Source of the DNA: Exilibacterium tricleocarpae
GTDB taxonomy: Bacteria > Pseudomonadota > Gammaproteobacteria > Pseudomonadales > Cellvibrionaceae
Length of the DNA stretch: 36,793 nucleotides
NCBI RefSeq assembly: GCF_007004655.1
Contig: NZ_ML660119.1
Coordinates: 1-36,793, forward strand
Direction of reading: 5' to 3'
The notes beneath the pieces were generated by a model. It made no database searches and was not told the DNA's origin. It saw only the letters and a list, made by a program, of their open reading frames with translations. Below are positions 25,593 to 34,800 of this stretch, piece after piece (position 1 is the stretch's first letter; the number at the start of each line of letters is the position of its first letter). Both the position numbers and the translations under genes were made by a program.

Positions 25593-25877
25593 TTACGACT
25601 TCCTCTTAAACATGGCCAGCATCCGATTGGTTACCAGGTAACCGCCGACGACATTGAGTGTCGCCATGGTCACTGCGATAAACCCCAGCGCGTGCACCAG
25701 CGTGGAAGACGTATCCGCACCCGCGGCCAGTATTGCGCCGACAATAGTGATACCGGAGATGGCATTGGCCCCTGCCATCAAGGGAGTGTGCAAAGTCGGC
25801 GGCACTTTGGTAATCAGCTCGACCCCGAGAAACAACGCCAGGACGAACAGGGAAAACAGAAACAGAATCGTATCCAT
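25593..25877 (-). CDS. pntAB: NAD(P)+ transhydrogenase, small membrane part of the alpha subunit (PntAB)
   Basis: A 94-residue membrane protein with about three hydrophobic helices (FLFSLFVLALFLGVELI, ISGITIVGAILAAGA, GFIAVTMATLNVVGGYLV). It equals the C-terminal membrane part of the alpha subunit in bacteria that have a single pntA gene. The VPPTLHTPLMAGANAISG stretch is characteristic. It carries part of the proton path. It starts 4 bases after pntAA ends and stops 3 bases before pntB starts, so all three are co-transcribed. Confidence 0.93.
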   Translation of the reverse strand: MDTILFLFSLFVLALFLGVELITKVPPTLHTPLMAGANAISGITIVGAILAAGADTSSTLVHALGFIAVTMATLNVVGGYLVTNRMLAMFKRKS

Positions 25878-25881
25878 CAGC

Positions 25882-27084
25882 TTATTCCTTTACAGTATCT
25901 GCGACAGTACCTGCGCTGACACCCGGCGCCGGCTCGCTGCCAAGGGCGGTACGGATACGCGCGTTGATGATATCCCGGCCGTGAGTCACCACCGCCTCGC
26001 GAATGATGTCGTCCTCAAAATCCAGCCGCAGCTCACCCTGTTCGAGGATCAGCTTCAGCAGCGTTTCCATATTTTTGCCGTACATTTGGCTGGCGTGGTA
26101 AGCGTGGCGCGCCGGAATATTTTCCGGGCCGAGGATTTTTACACCTTCAGCAATTACCGTCTGATTGAGCTGGGTGAGTTCGCAGTTGCCACCCCGCTCG
26201 GCCGCGATATCGACTATGACGGCGCCGGGCTTCATCGCTTTCACCATCTCGGCGGTAATCAGAATCGGTGACTTGGCACCGGGTACGGCCGCCGTGGTAA
26301 TAACGATATCCTGCTGCGCCAAGACCGCCGTCATCAACTCGCGCTGGCGCCGCAGAAAGTCCTCCCCCTGCGCTTTGGCGTAGCCGCCCTTGTCTTCGCT
26401 GGTATCCGTCTCCAGTTCCAGTTCGATAGGCTTGGCACCGACGGAGAGAATCTGCTCGCGCGCCGCCGGGCGCACATCGTAAGCCTCGACGATGGCACCG
26501 AGCCGCTTCGCCGTGGCACAGGCCTGCAGCCCGGCCACACCGGCCCCCATGATAAAGACCCGCGCCGCGGTAAGCGTGCCCGCCGCGGTCATCAACATGG
26601 GCAAAATACGCGGCGCATCGACCGCCCCCATCAACACCGCGTGGTACCCGGCCAGCGTCGCCATGGACGACAGCACGTCCATGCTCTGGGCGCGACTGAT
26701 GCGCGGAATCAACTCCAGACTGAGTGAGGAGACGCCGCGTTCGGCAAGCTCTTTAGCGGCTGCCGGATTGGCCAGGGGATCGGTCATACCGATGATCAAC
26801 TGACCGGCGCGCAGGCGTTCCAGATCGGCGTCGGCCGACACGGTATTGGCACCGAAGGACTGCACCTGCAACACAATATCGGCCCGCGCAAACAGGTCGT
26901 CACGACTGGCAGCAAGCGCCGCCCCGGCATCGATATAGTCCTGGTCGGCGTAGCCTGCCGATCGGCCGGCACCACTCTCAATTAAAAAATCAACCGGCGA
27001 GTCAGCCCAGGGTTGAAGATTCGCCGGAATCATCGCAACGCGCGTTTCACCCGGTCTCGTCTCACAAGGAATTCCGATTATCAC
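25882..27084 (-). CDS. pntAA: NAD(P)+ transhydrogenase, soluble NAD-binding part of the alpha subunit (PntAA)
   Basis: A 400-residue protein that binds NAD(H) and faces the cytoplasm. It opens with IIGIPCETRPGETRVA and has a RISRAQSMDVLSSMATLAGY block, the nucleotide loop VFIMGAGVAGLQA and VVDIAAERGGNCE. The start is GTG: AGGAG lies 6 bases before it and homologues begin at this point, so the longer upstream frame is rejected. Single-gene PntA has a fused membrane part; here it is the separate pntAB gene. It heads the pntAA-pntAB-pntB operon, whose promoter must lie in the 500 bases upstream. Confidence 0.95.
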   Translation of the reverse strand: MIIGIPCETRPGETRVAMIPANLQPWADSPVDFLIESGAGRSAGYADQDYIDAGAALAASRDDLFARADIVLQVQSFGANTVSADADLERLRAGQLIIGMTDPLANPAAAKELAERGVSSLSLELIPRISRAQSMDVLSSMATLAGYHAVLMGAVDAPRILPMLMTAAGTLTAARVFIMGAGVAGLQACATAKRLGAIVEAYDVRPAAREQILSVGAKPIELELETDTSEDKGGYAKAQGEDFLRRQRELMTAVLAQQDIVITTAAVPGAKSPILITAEMVKAMKPGAVIVDIAAERGGNCELTQLNQTVIAEGVKILGPENIPARHAYHASQMYGKNMETLLKLILEQGELRLDFEDDIIREAVVTHGRDIINARIRTALGSEPAPGVSAGTVADTVKE

Positions 27085-27581
27085 GTGCGGCTCCTGTTTT
27101 CGTTCAATGGTGGCACCGTAAATCAGGGCCTGGAAATTATCGGTAGCTGCCGGCAGCAAACGAGAATTCGACAAACGGTTGTGCTGGCAACCGGCGCGCT
27201 GGTTGCGTTGCGCCCGGCTCCAGCGTGTCAACTGCTATTGCATAAACTGTTATTGCACAAACTTATAGTGCGTCGAGTTCTACCGCATTGGGCTCAGGGG
27301 CGACAACAGTACCAACAACTTCCGCAAAGTGCACAATTAAAATTTTTAATAGCACCCTATTAATTTGCCTTATCGTAGCCCGTATACCCCGCCGCAACTG
27401 ACTTCCAACCCCTTGAGAACGGGCCTGCGAGCCGGCGGGAGCGTTACCTTAACCGCAAACCGGCAGTTTGGCTACGGCTTTTTCGCTCTGTAAAAGGACT
27501 ACAAACTGTCACCGGGAGATAGTTAATCTTGAAACTATTTTTTTATCTGAATATCGAATAGTGGCTATAAGTCTGGTGAAT
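27085..27581. other. Intergenic region upstream of the pnt operon
   Basis: 497 bases between ygiQ (which ends here) and pntAA (which starts here), both on the minus strand. It must hold the pnt promoter. A set of 15-base direct repeats lies at 27229-27271. A minus-strand TTGACA at about 27225-27230 overlaps the repeats but lacks a good -10. I see no further gene. Confidence 0.55.
27229..27271. repeat. 15-bp direct repeats upstream of pntAA, possible regulator sites
   Basis: CAACTGCTATTGCAT at 27229-27243 and AAACTGTTATTGCAC at 27244-27258 match at 12 of 15 positions. A shorter third unit, AAACTTATAGTGC, follows. Spaced direct repeats about 145 bases before the start codon could bind a regulator of the pnt operon. 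Confidence 0.4.
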
Positions 27582-29678
27582 CTAACGTTTACCGCTGCGG
27601 CGACCCTGTCTCGCGCCGGCGCGCCTGGACAGTTTTTTATCGGCCGGTATTAATTGTTGTTCACCGTCGCCGATCAATTCCGTCCGCTTCATTTTTATCA
27701 GGGCCTGGCGCAGGTAGGCCCAGTTTTTCGGGTCGTGGTAGCGCAAAAATGCTTTGTGCAAACGGCGCTGTTCGGACTTTTTAGGGATGTAGATTTTTTT
27801 ACTTTTATAACTCACTTTGCGCAACGGGTCGCGCCCGGAATAGTACATGGCGGTCGCCAGTGACATCGGCGAGGGATAAAACGTCTGTACCTGATCGGCG
27901 CGATATTTATTGCGCTTCAACCACAGTGACAAGTTCAACATATCCTCGTCTTCGCAACCCGGATGAGCGGCAATAAAGTAGGGAATCAGATATTGCTTTT
28001 TGCCGGCCTCGCGGGAAAATTTGTCAAACATCTTTTTGAATGTTTCATAGGTCTCGATACCGGGCTTCATCATTTTCGCCAGCGGTGCGGCTTCGGTGTG
28101 CTCGGGAGCGATTTTCAAATAACCGCCGACATGGTGTGTCACCAGTTCCCTGACATATTCCGGATCGCGCACGGCCAGGTCGTAACGCAGACCGGAGGCA
28201 ATGGCGATGCGTTTGATGCCGGGAATACGCCGCGCCTGCCGGTAGAGTTCGGTGGTGTGTTTGTGGCTGGTCTCCAGGTTTTTGCAGATGGTCGGAAACA
28301 CACAGGAAAGGCGGCGACAACTGGCTTCGATGTCGCGGTCCTTGCAGTGCAGTCGATACATATTGGCGGTGGGTCCGCCGAGATCGGAGATAGCGCCGGT
28401 AAAACCCGGCACCTGATCGCGAATCTGTTCGATTTCCCGCAGCACGGAGTCCTGGGAGCGGCTCTGGATAATACGCCCCTCGTGCTCGGTAATCGAACAA
28501 AAAGTACAACCGCCGAAACACCCCCGCATTATATTGACGGAGGTCTTGATCATTTCGTAGGCCGGAATTTTCGCATCACCGTAACGCGGGTGGGGGCGCC
28601 GCTGGTACGGCAGGTCAAAGACGCCGTCCAGTTCGGGGGTAGCCAGCGGCACCGGCGGCGGATTTACCCAAAGTTCCCGCCCACCGTGGGCCTGCACCAG
28701 CGCACGGGCGTTGTGGGGGTTGGACTCCTGGTGCAACACCCGCGAGGCGTGGGCGTAGAGGGCCGGGTCGTTGCGGACTTTTTCATAGGATGGCAGGCGA
28801 ATGGCCGTGCGTGCCGCATCCAGTGCCGTGCGACCCTGCAACGGCATCGGCACTATCCGTACGGGCTCTACTTCATCGGCAGTGGCGTCGCGGTGTTCCG
28901 CACAGACGGCGGCGGGCTCGCGATAGGCGTAGGGACTGGGTATATCATCGATATGCTTGGGCCAGTCGATACGGGTCGAATCGATCTCGGTCCAGCCCGC
29001 CGGCAACGCCGCCCGTATCACAGCAGTGCCGCGCACATCGGTGATATCCGCCACCGACTCGCCCCGGGCGAGCCGCTGCGCCACCACCGCGATGGCCCGT
29101 TCGGCATTGCCGTACAGCAACAGGTCGGCGGTGGCGTCCACCAGAATGGAGCGGCGCACGGCGTCGCTCCAGTAATCATACTGGGCAATACGTCGCAGAC
29201 TCGCCTCGATGCCCCCGATCACCACCGGCACCTGTGTGTAGGCCTCTTTGCAGCGCTGGCTGTAGACAATAACTGATCTGTCCGGGCGCTTGCCGGGTTC
29301 GCCACCGGGCGTATAGGCATCATCACTGCGCGTGCGCAGATCGGCGGTGTAGCGGTTGATCATCGAGTCCATATTGCCGCCGGTAACGCCAAAAAACAGA
29401 TTGGGCGCGCCCAGGGCCTTAAAATCATCGACCGCGCGCCAATCCGGCTGGGCAATGATACCGACACGAAACCCCTGGGCCTCCAAAAAGCGCCCGATCA
29501 CCGCCATCCCGAAGCTCGGGTGATCGACATAGGCATCACCGGTGACAATAATGATGTCGCAACTGTCCCAGCCAAGCTGTTCCATCTCGGCCCGGGACAT
29601 GGGCAGGTAGGGCGCCGGGCCGAAGCACTCGGCCCAGTATTTTGGGTAGGAAAACAGGTCGGGGGCGCTAACAGGCAT
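27582..29678 (-). CDS. ygiQ: YgiQ family radical SAM protein
   Basis: A 698-residue protein of the YgiQ/UPF0313 family. The radical SAM cluster motif CX3CX2C is C387-C391-C394 ([11 protein letters not shown]). The N-terminal third carries [18 protein letters not shown], a cobalamin-binding-like stretch, and [20 protein letters not shown]. The C-terminus is basic ([18 protein letters not shown]) and may touch nucleic acid. Members are widespread and their reaction is unknown; a cobalamin-assisted or RNA-related role is only a guess. It lies 103 bases downstream of the MBL-fold gene on the same strand. Confidence 0.94.
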   Translation of the reverse strand: MPVSAPDLFSYPKYWAECFGPAPYLPMSRAEMEQLGWDSCDIIIVTGDAYVDHPSFGMAVIGRFLEAQGFRVGIIAQPDWRAVDDFKALGAPNLFFGVTGGNMDSMINRYTADLRTRSDDAYTPGGEPGKRPDRSVIVYSQRCKEAYTQVPVVIGGIEASLRRIAQYDYWSDAVRRSILVDATADLLLYGNAERAIAVVAQRLARGESVADITDVRGTAVIRAALPAGWTEIDSTRIDWPKHIDDIPSPYAYREPAAVCAEHRDATADEVEPVRIVPMPLQGRTALDAARTAIRLPSYEKVRNDPALYAHASRVLHQESNPHNARALVQAHGGRELWVNPPPVPLATPELDGVFDLPYQRRPHPRYGDAKIPAYEMIKTSVNIMRGCFGGCTFCSITEHEGRIIQSRSQDSVLREIEQIRDQVPGFTGAISDLGGPTANMYRLHCKDRDIEASCRRLSCVFPTICKNLETSHKHTTELYRQARRIPGIKRIAIASGLRYDLAVRDPEYVRELVTHHVGGYLKIAPEHTEAAPLAKMMKPGIETYETFKKMFDKFSREAGKKQYLIPYFIAAHPGCEDEDMLNLSLWLKRNKYRADQVQTFYPSPMSLATAMYYSGRDPLRKVSYKSKKIYIPKKSEQRRLHKAFLRYHDPKNWAYLRQALIKMKRTELIGDGEQQLIPADKKLSRRAGARQGRRSGKR

Positions 29679-29781
29679 AGGAAACCGGGCTTTGGGCTAT
29701 GAGAAATGACAGTTGAACCCGGCATTTTCCCAAAAAACCCGGCCCAGGCATAGAAAAAGCTGCCGCCCGGCCGACCGCGCG

Positions 29782-30696
29782 TCAGATGGCGGCGTATACG
29801 ATCTCCACCCATTTGTCCGGCTGCAAAAAGCCGCTGCCCCACTCAGCATCAAAAGCGGCGGTGGGCTTGGCCGCCACCACCTCCTGTGCCGACTTGCCCG
29901 CGTCTTTCATGCCTTTGATACGCTGGTAAACACTCTTCAGCATATCGTGATAGGCCTGCAACTCAGCCTTGTTACTGACCGGGCCGTGACCGGGAATAAT
30001 CCGGGTGCGGTCGTCGATGCGGGCCAGCATCCGGGCCACACCGTCGATAACGCCGGCCATGGCACCGCCGCTGCTGGCATCGATAAATGGATAGAAACCA
30101 TTGAAATAGAGATCGCCGGTGTGTACTACATTAGCCTCGGTAAAGTAGATGACTGAATCACCATCGGTATGGGCGCTGGCTACATGCTCGACCCGGAGTG
30201 TGTCACCATTCCAGTGAAAGGTAATACCGTCGGCAAACGTAATGACCGGCAGCGCTGCGGCCGGGGCAGGTTGCGCCACCATTTTAAATGCCTTCACCTC
30301 ACCGCCACTGGCCAGCCGCGCCCGCACATTGTCATGGGCCACAATGGTCGCCCCGAGCTTGCCGAAGTTCTCATTGCCACCGGTGTGGTCGCCGTGCCAG
30401 TGGGTGTTGATCAAAAAGCGGATCGGCTGGTCGGACAGCTTCGCCACCGCCGCGCGGATCGCATCACTCATGGGCGCATACTGATCGTCGATCATAAAGA
30501 CCCCGTCTGTGCCCACGGAAACACCGATATTGCCGCCTCGCCCCTGCAGCATATAGACGCCGTCGGTGACCGGCACCGTGGTGATCTTGGGCTCCTGGGC
30601 GACAACCGTTGCACTGTACCCACTGCTGATAAACAGTGCGCCGACAACACATAAAAACCTGCTGAAACTGTAAATGGTACCCGGTTTGCTTTTCAC
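29782..30696 (-). CDS. Exported metallo-beta-lactamase-fold hydrolase
   Basis: A 304-residue MBL-fold protein. The N-terminus has a signal peptide (basic start, hydrophobic residues 14-32, possible cut near VVAQ), so it is periplasmic. The metal-binding motif is H99-W-H101-G-D103-H104 (NTHWHGDHTGG). Later ligands are likely in VASAHTDGD and the C-terminal IIPGHGPVS. It resembles the group with beta-lactamase and quinoprotein-relay-like members, so the substrate is unknown and resistance cannot be inferred. The start is GTG with GAGGAG 5 bases before it, chosen over a longer upstream frame without a ribosome-binding site. Confidence 0.9.
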   Translation of the reverse strand: MKSKPGTIYSFSRFLCVVGALFISSGYSATVVAQEPKITTVPVTDGVYMLQGRGGNIGVSVGTDGVFMIDDQYAPMSDAIRAAVAKLSDQPIRFLINTHWHGDHTGGNENFGKLGATIVAHDNVRARLASGGEVKAFKMVAQPAPAAALPVITFADGITFHWNGDTLRVEHVASAHTDGDSVIYFTEANVVHTGDLYFNGFYPFIDASSGGAMAGVIDGVARMLARIDDRTRIIPGHGPVSNKAELQAYHDMLKSVYQRIKGMKDAGKSAQEVVAAKPTAAFDAEWGSGFLQPDKWVEIVYAAI

Positions 30697-30995
30697 GTTA
30701 ACTCCTCTTTTATTCCAAAAACGGATAAACCGGCTACCCGGTGCCGGCCACTTCATTTAACACTCGGTCACATATTTAACATACAATCCCATACGGTGCA
30801 GTCGAAAAACTACACGGGTTTTAGCAAACCGAGCTAATGTGTTAGCCTTGGAACCAACGGCCGGTAAGGGCCCGACATCGCGGTTATCTGCAGCCAGAAC
30901 TGTAACTGACATGACCGCCATACAAAATAATATGCGAATCCGGATATGCAACCACTACCAAAGCCACTGCCCCATAAAAATAGTTTTTGTATTTA

Positions 30996-31799
30996 ATGGA
31001 AAACATTGACCCACCGCCCTACCGATATCATATCAACATCGAGGGACTGACCGATATCGGCAGCGTCCGCGACGAAAATGAAGATTTCTTTATCTATCAC
31101 AAAGACGATCAGTTGCCGTTTGCCTATATGATTGTCGCCGACGGCATGGGGGGCTACTCCGGCGGTGCCCTGGCCAGCCGGACCGCCGCGGAGGTTATCG
31201 ATTTCGAGCTGCGGTCGCTGCTTAGCCCCAGCTTCGCCGGGTTGACGAAAGACCGGCAACTGCAAAATATCCGCGCCGGTATCGACACCAGTATCAGCCT
31301 CGCCAACGAGGCAATACTATCGAAAAAAAACACCGCGCCGCACCTCGCGCATATGGGCACCACCGCCGTGCTTGCCGTCATCTGGCAGGACCAGGTGTTT
31401 ATCGCCAACGTCGGCGACTCCCGCGCCTATCTCTGGCGCAACCGCCAATTGACTCGTTGCAGCAAGGACCACTCGCTGGTGCAGGAACTTATCGACAGCG
31501 GCGCCATCAGTGCCGCCGAGGCGCGCCAGCACCAGCATCGCAACCAGCTCACCCGGGCGCTGGGCGTGCAGCGGGCCGTGGCGGCCGATATTCACCAACA
31601 GACATTGGGCAGCAGTTGCCTGTTGTTGCTGTGCTCCGACGGTCTTACCGAATACCTCGATGACGATACTTTCGCCCGTGAGTTGAGCGCCGGCCTGCCC
31701 GCCCGCGAGCACTGCTACCGCCTGGTCGAATACGCCAACCAACAGGGCGGTAAAGACAATATCACCCTGGTCATCGCCGAATACAGCGTCAGTCTCTGA
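30996..31799 (+). CDS. PP2C-family serine/threonine phosphatase
   Basis: A 267-residue PPM/PP2C-type protein phosphatase, metal-dependent and cytoplasmic. Visible motifs are SVRDENED (R25, D26, D30), IVADGMGGYSGG (D49), NVGDSRAYLWR, LLCSDGLTEYLDDD and the C-terminal GKDNITLVIAE. These hold the metal and phosphate sites, and all are present, so it should be active. No partner kinase or forkhead-associated protein lies in the window. The ATG at MENIDPPP is preferred over a TTG three codons upstream; neither has a clear ribosome-binding site. It is convergent with the giant repeat protein gene, 36 bases away. Confidence 0.92.
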   Translation: MENIDPPPYRYHINIEGLTDIGSVRDENEDFFIYHKDDQLPFAYMIVADGMGGYSGGALASRTAAEVIDFELRSLLSPSFAGLTKDRQLQNIRAGIDTSISLANEAILSKKNTAPHLAHMGTTAVLAVIWQDQVFIANVGDSRAYLWRNRQLTRCSKDHSLVQELIDSGAISAAEARQHQHRNQLTRALGVQRAVAADIHQQTLGSSCLLLLCSDGLTEYLDDDTFARELSAGLPAREHCYRLVEYANQQGGKDNITLVIAEYSVSL

Positions 31800-31804
31800 C
31801 CACG

Positions 31805-31830
31805 GCCGGCACCCGGAAGCGGGCGCCGGC
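31805..31830. terminator. GC-rich hairpin between convergent genes
   Basis: GCCGGC-A-CCCG, a GAAG loop, then CGGG-C-GCCGGC, a stem of 10 pairs with one A/C mismatch, in the 36-base gap between the phosphatase and giant-protein stop codons. No T tract follows on either strand. It probably marks the 3' ends of both transcripts. Confidence 0.55.
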
Positions 31831-31835
31831 GGCAC

Positions 31836-34800
31836 TCACAGCTCGAACTCGTCGATATCCTCGCGCTGATCCTCGGGCAGGGTCAGGGCGTCCTCCTCGA
31901 CACTGTAAGGTGTCAAGGCGGTAAAAATCGCCGGGTCCAACAACTCGATATTGTCGATATTGCTCTGCACGGCGCTGCGCACCGCCGAGGAGGCCAGCGT
32001 CTCGGTTCCCGATGGCAGGCGTGTGCCCTCGGAAATGAATACCCGCGGGCCGGGACGCGAGAACAGCGGATTGACGAACTGCAGGCCGCGAACTTCGACC
32101 TGCCCGGGCGCATTGATGGAAAACGGCGTCACCGGTGTGCCCACATCGCCAAACAGCGCGGTCAGCACCACATTGCCGGCGCTGATGTTAACCCCAGACT
32201 CTGCGTTGTCGGCGACCCGCAAACTCCCCTCTGCGCTGGTCAGGGTGACAGTGCCGGCGGTACCGGAAGTATCGATCTTATTGACGTTGATATCCCCAGG
32301 GGCCGAGACGGTGATATTGCCGCCCTGGGTAATCAGCGAGTCAATCGAGAGCCCATTACTATCGGTAAGCGTAATCGATCCGGCCCCGGCCAGATTGGCG
32401 GTGATGGTATCGAGGTCCCCGTTGAGTGCGATGCTGCCGTTGATATCTGACAACGTCAGGGCACTGATAGCCACCTGGCCGGTGACACCCGCAGCACCGC
32501 TGATTGACACCGGCGAACTGCCGTAAGCCAGGGTTACCGAGCCGAGTTGCATCGTTTGATCAGCCCGCAACCCGGCGGCAAAATCCGTCTCCACAGCCAC
32601 CGCACCGGTGTTGTCTTCCAGCCGCTCGAAACCGCTGAAGCTGTCGCTGCCCAGTGCAAAACCGGTGTTCTCTCGATCGACGGCACCGCCGAGCAGCGTC
32701 CAGGTGCGGGATTCACCGGTGGCGATCAGCGTGTCCTGCCCGGTGCCGCCGGCAAAGCCTGTCATACCGGTGAAACTGACCGCCGTCGCTCCCGGCGCGC
32801 TGGTGCTGACGGTGCCGGTACCCGGCGCGGGGGTGGTCCACATCAGCGATTGATTGGAGCCGGTCAGGGTCGCCTGCGCACTGCTGTCACCGATCAGGCT
32901 TTCCATGCCTGCAAAGCGATAGTTGTTAACCGTGACCGTACCGGCAGCGACACCGTTATCACTCACGGCGCTGAGCGTCCAACTGCCCGGCCCGCTGAGG
33001 CTGTCGCTGCCGGCGCCGCCGTCGAGGGTGCCGTTGATCACAGTCGCATCGATAACAAACGTATCGTCGCCGAGGCCGCCCTCAATATCGGTGATCGATC
33101 CACCGGTAAGCTGGAAGTTGTCTATACCGGTGCCGCCGATCAGAGTGTCCATATTGGCAAAGGTAAAGTCACCCACCGAACCACTGCCGGCGCCGGTCAC
33201 CTCCCAGTTGTTGTCCGTATCGCGCCCGGCGAGGGTATCGGCACCGTCCTGCCCGTCGATAGTGCCGCTCACAGTAGCTCCGCCAAGGTTGAACCGGTCT
33301 GCGCCGCCGCCACCGCGCACTTCACTTATACTGCCATCGGCGAGATCAAAGGTATCGACGCCCGCGCCACCCTGCAAGATTTCCATACTGCTGAAATTAT
33401 TGTCACCGACCCTGCCGCCGCCACCGGCGGTAGTCAATACCCAGTCAGTACCGACCGCCGGACCGGTTACTGTATCGATTCCGGTTTCACCGACGACCAT
33501 AATGGTGGCGCCGCCCATAATAAAGTTGTCGTTGCCGCCGCCGCCACGGGCAACGGTGACTGTGCTGCCACTGAGCAGGTTGAAGGTATCGTCACCGGCA
33601 CCGCCCTGTAATTGTTCGACATTGCTGAAATCAACACCATCGACGCTGTTGCCGTTGACGGCGTCCACCACCCAGGTCAAACCCGCCGGCGAACCCGTAA
33701 TGGTATCGATGCCGTCACCTCCGTCGAGGCTGCCGACAGCAGCACCCGCCAGCAGAAAGGCATCGGCGCCGCCACCGCCACCGACGCTGCCTATGGACCC
33801 GGAGGACAGTACAAAGCTGTCGACACCGGCGCCACCGCGCAGGTTGTCGATACCGCTGAAAGTTACGGCAACAGCGCCCGCATCGGCATTGGCCAGTCGG
33901 CCACTGCCGGCACCGTCAACTGTCCAGTTGGTATTGACATCCGCGCCGGTCAGGGTGCCGCCGGCGCCCACGATGGACTCCATATCAGCAAAGGCAATGC
34001 CGCCAACCGTACCATTTGCCCCATTGACGGCATCGAGCACAGCCAGCAGCCAGTTACCGGCGGCGTTGATTTCGTCCCTGCCCGCTTCACCGCTCACCGA
34101 TCCGTTCACCGCCGCGCCGTTCAGGAAAATCTGGTCGTCGCCACCGCCGCCGCGAACATTGCCGATGCTGCCCGACGCGAGGGTGAACTTATCGACGGCA
34201 CTACCGCCTTGCAGGGTTTCAATATTGGCGAAGCTCGCGCCGTCCACGGTACCGCTGTTGGTACCGTTTACGAACCAGTCGGTAGCGTTATTGGTGCCGA
34301 TCAGGGTGTCGACGCCGGCGCCGCCGTCCAGGTTCGTAAAGGTGGCCGCGCCGAGACGGATTTCATCGGCACCGGCGCCGGCGTCAATAGCGCCGATGCT
34401 GCCGGCGGTCAGGCGAAACACATCGGTGCCGGCGCCGCCTTGCAGCGACTCGATGCCGGTGAAGCCACTGCCGTCAATAGTGCCCGCCCCGGCACCCGTT
34501 ACCTCCCAGTTCGCCGCGGCCGTCGAGGTGACCGTGTCCCTGCCTGCGCCCGCCCCGCCGTCAACGGACCGAGGCAAACCGGCAAAGACAAAATTATCAT
34601 CGCCGGTGCCGCCGCGCAGTGTTTGCAGACCGGACAATTCCAGCACGCCGGTACCACCAGCCGTCAACTGTACCGTGGTGGTGGTATCGAGTGTCCAGGT
34701 GAGATTCTGGTCCGAGCCGGTCAGGGTGGCGTTGGCAGCACCCACCAACTGTTCGATATTACTGAACGCCGTGCTGTCGACCGTACCGGCGGCTTCCCCG

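Noticed and set aside
29782-30696. Reading the MBL-fold protein as an antibiotic-resistance beta-lactamase
   Set aside because: The HxHxDH motif is shared by many hydrolases; nothing in the sequence points to a beta-lactam substrate.
30757-30951. A 64-codon minus-strand frame with a signal-peptide-like start, between the MBL-fold and phosphatase genes
   Set aside because: It needs a TTG start without a ribosome-binding site and the part after the hydrophobic stretch has no family features; it could be a small exported peptide but support is too thin.
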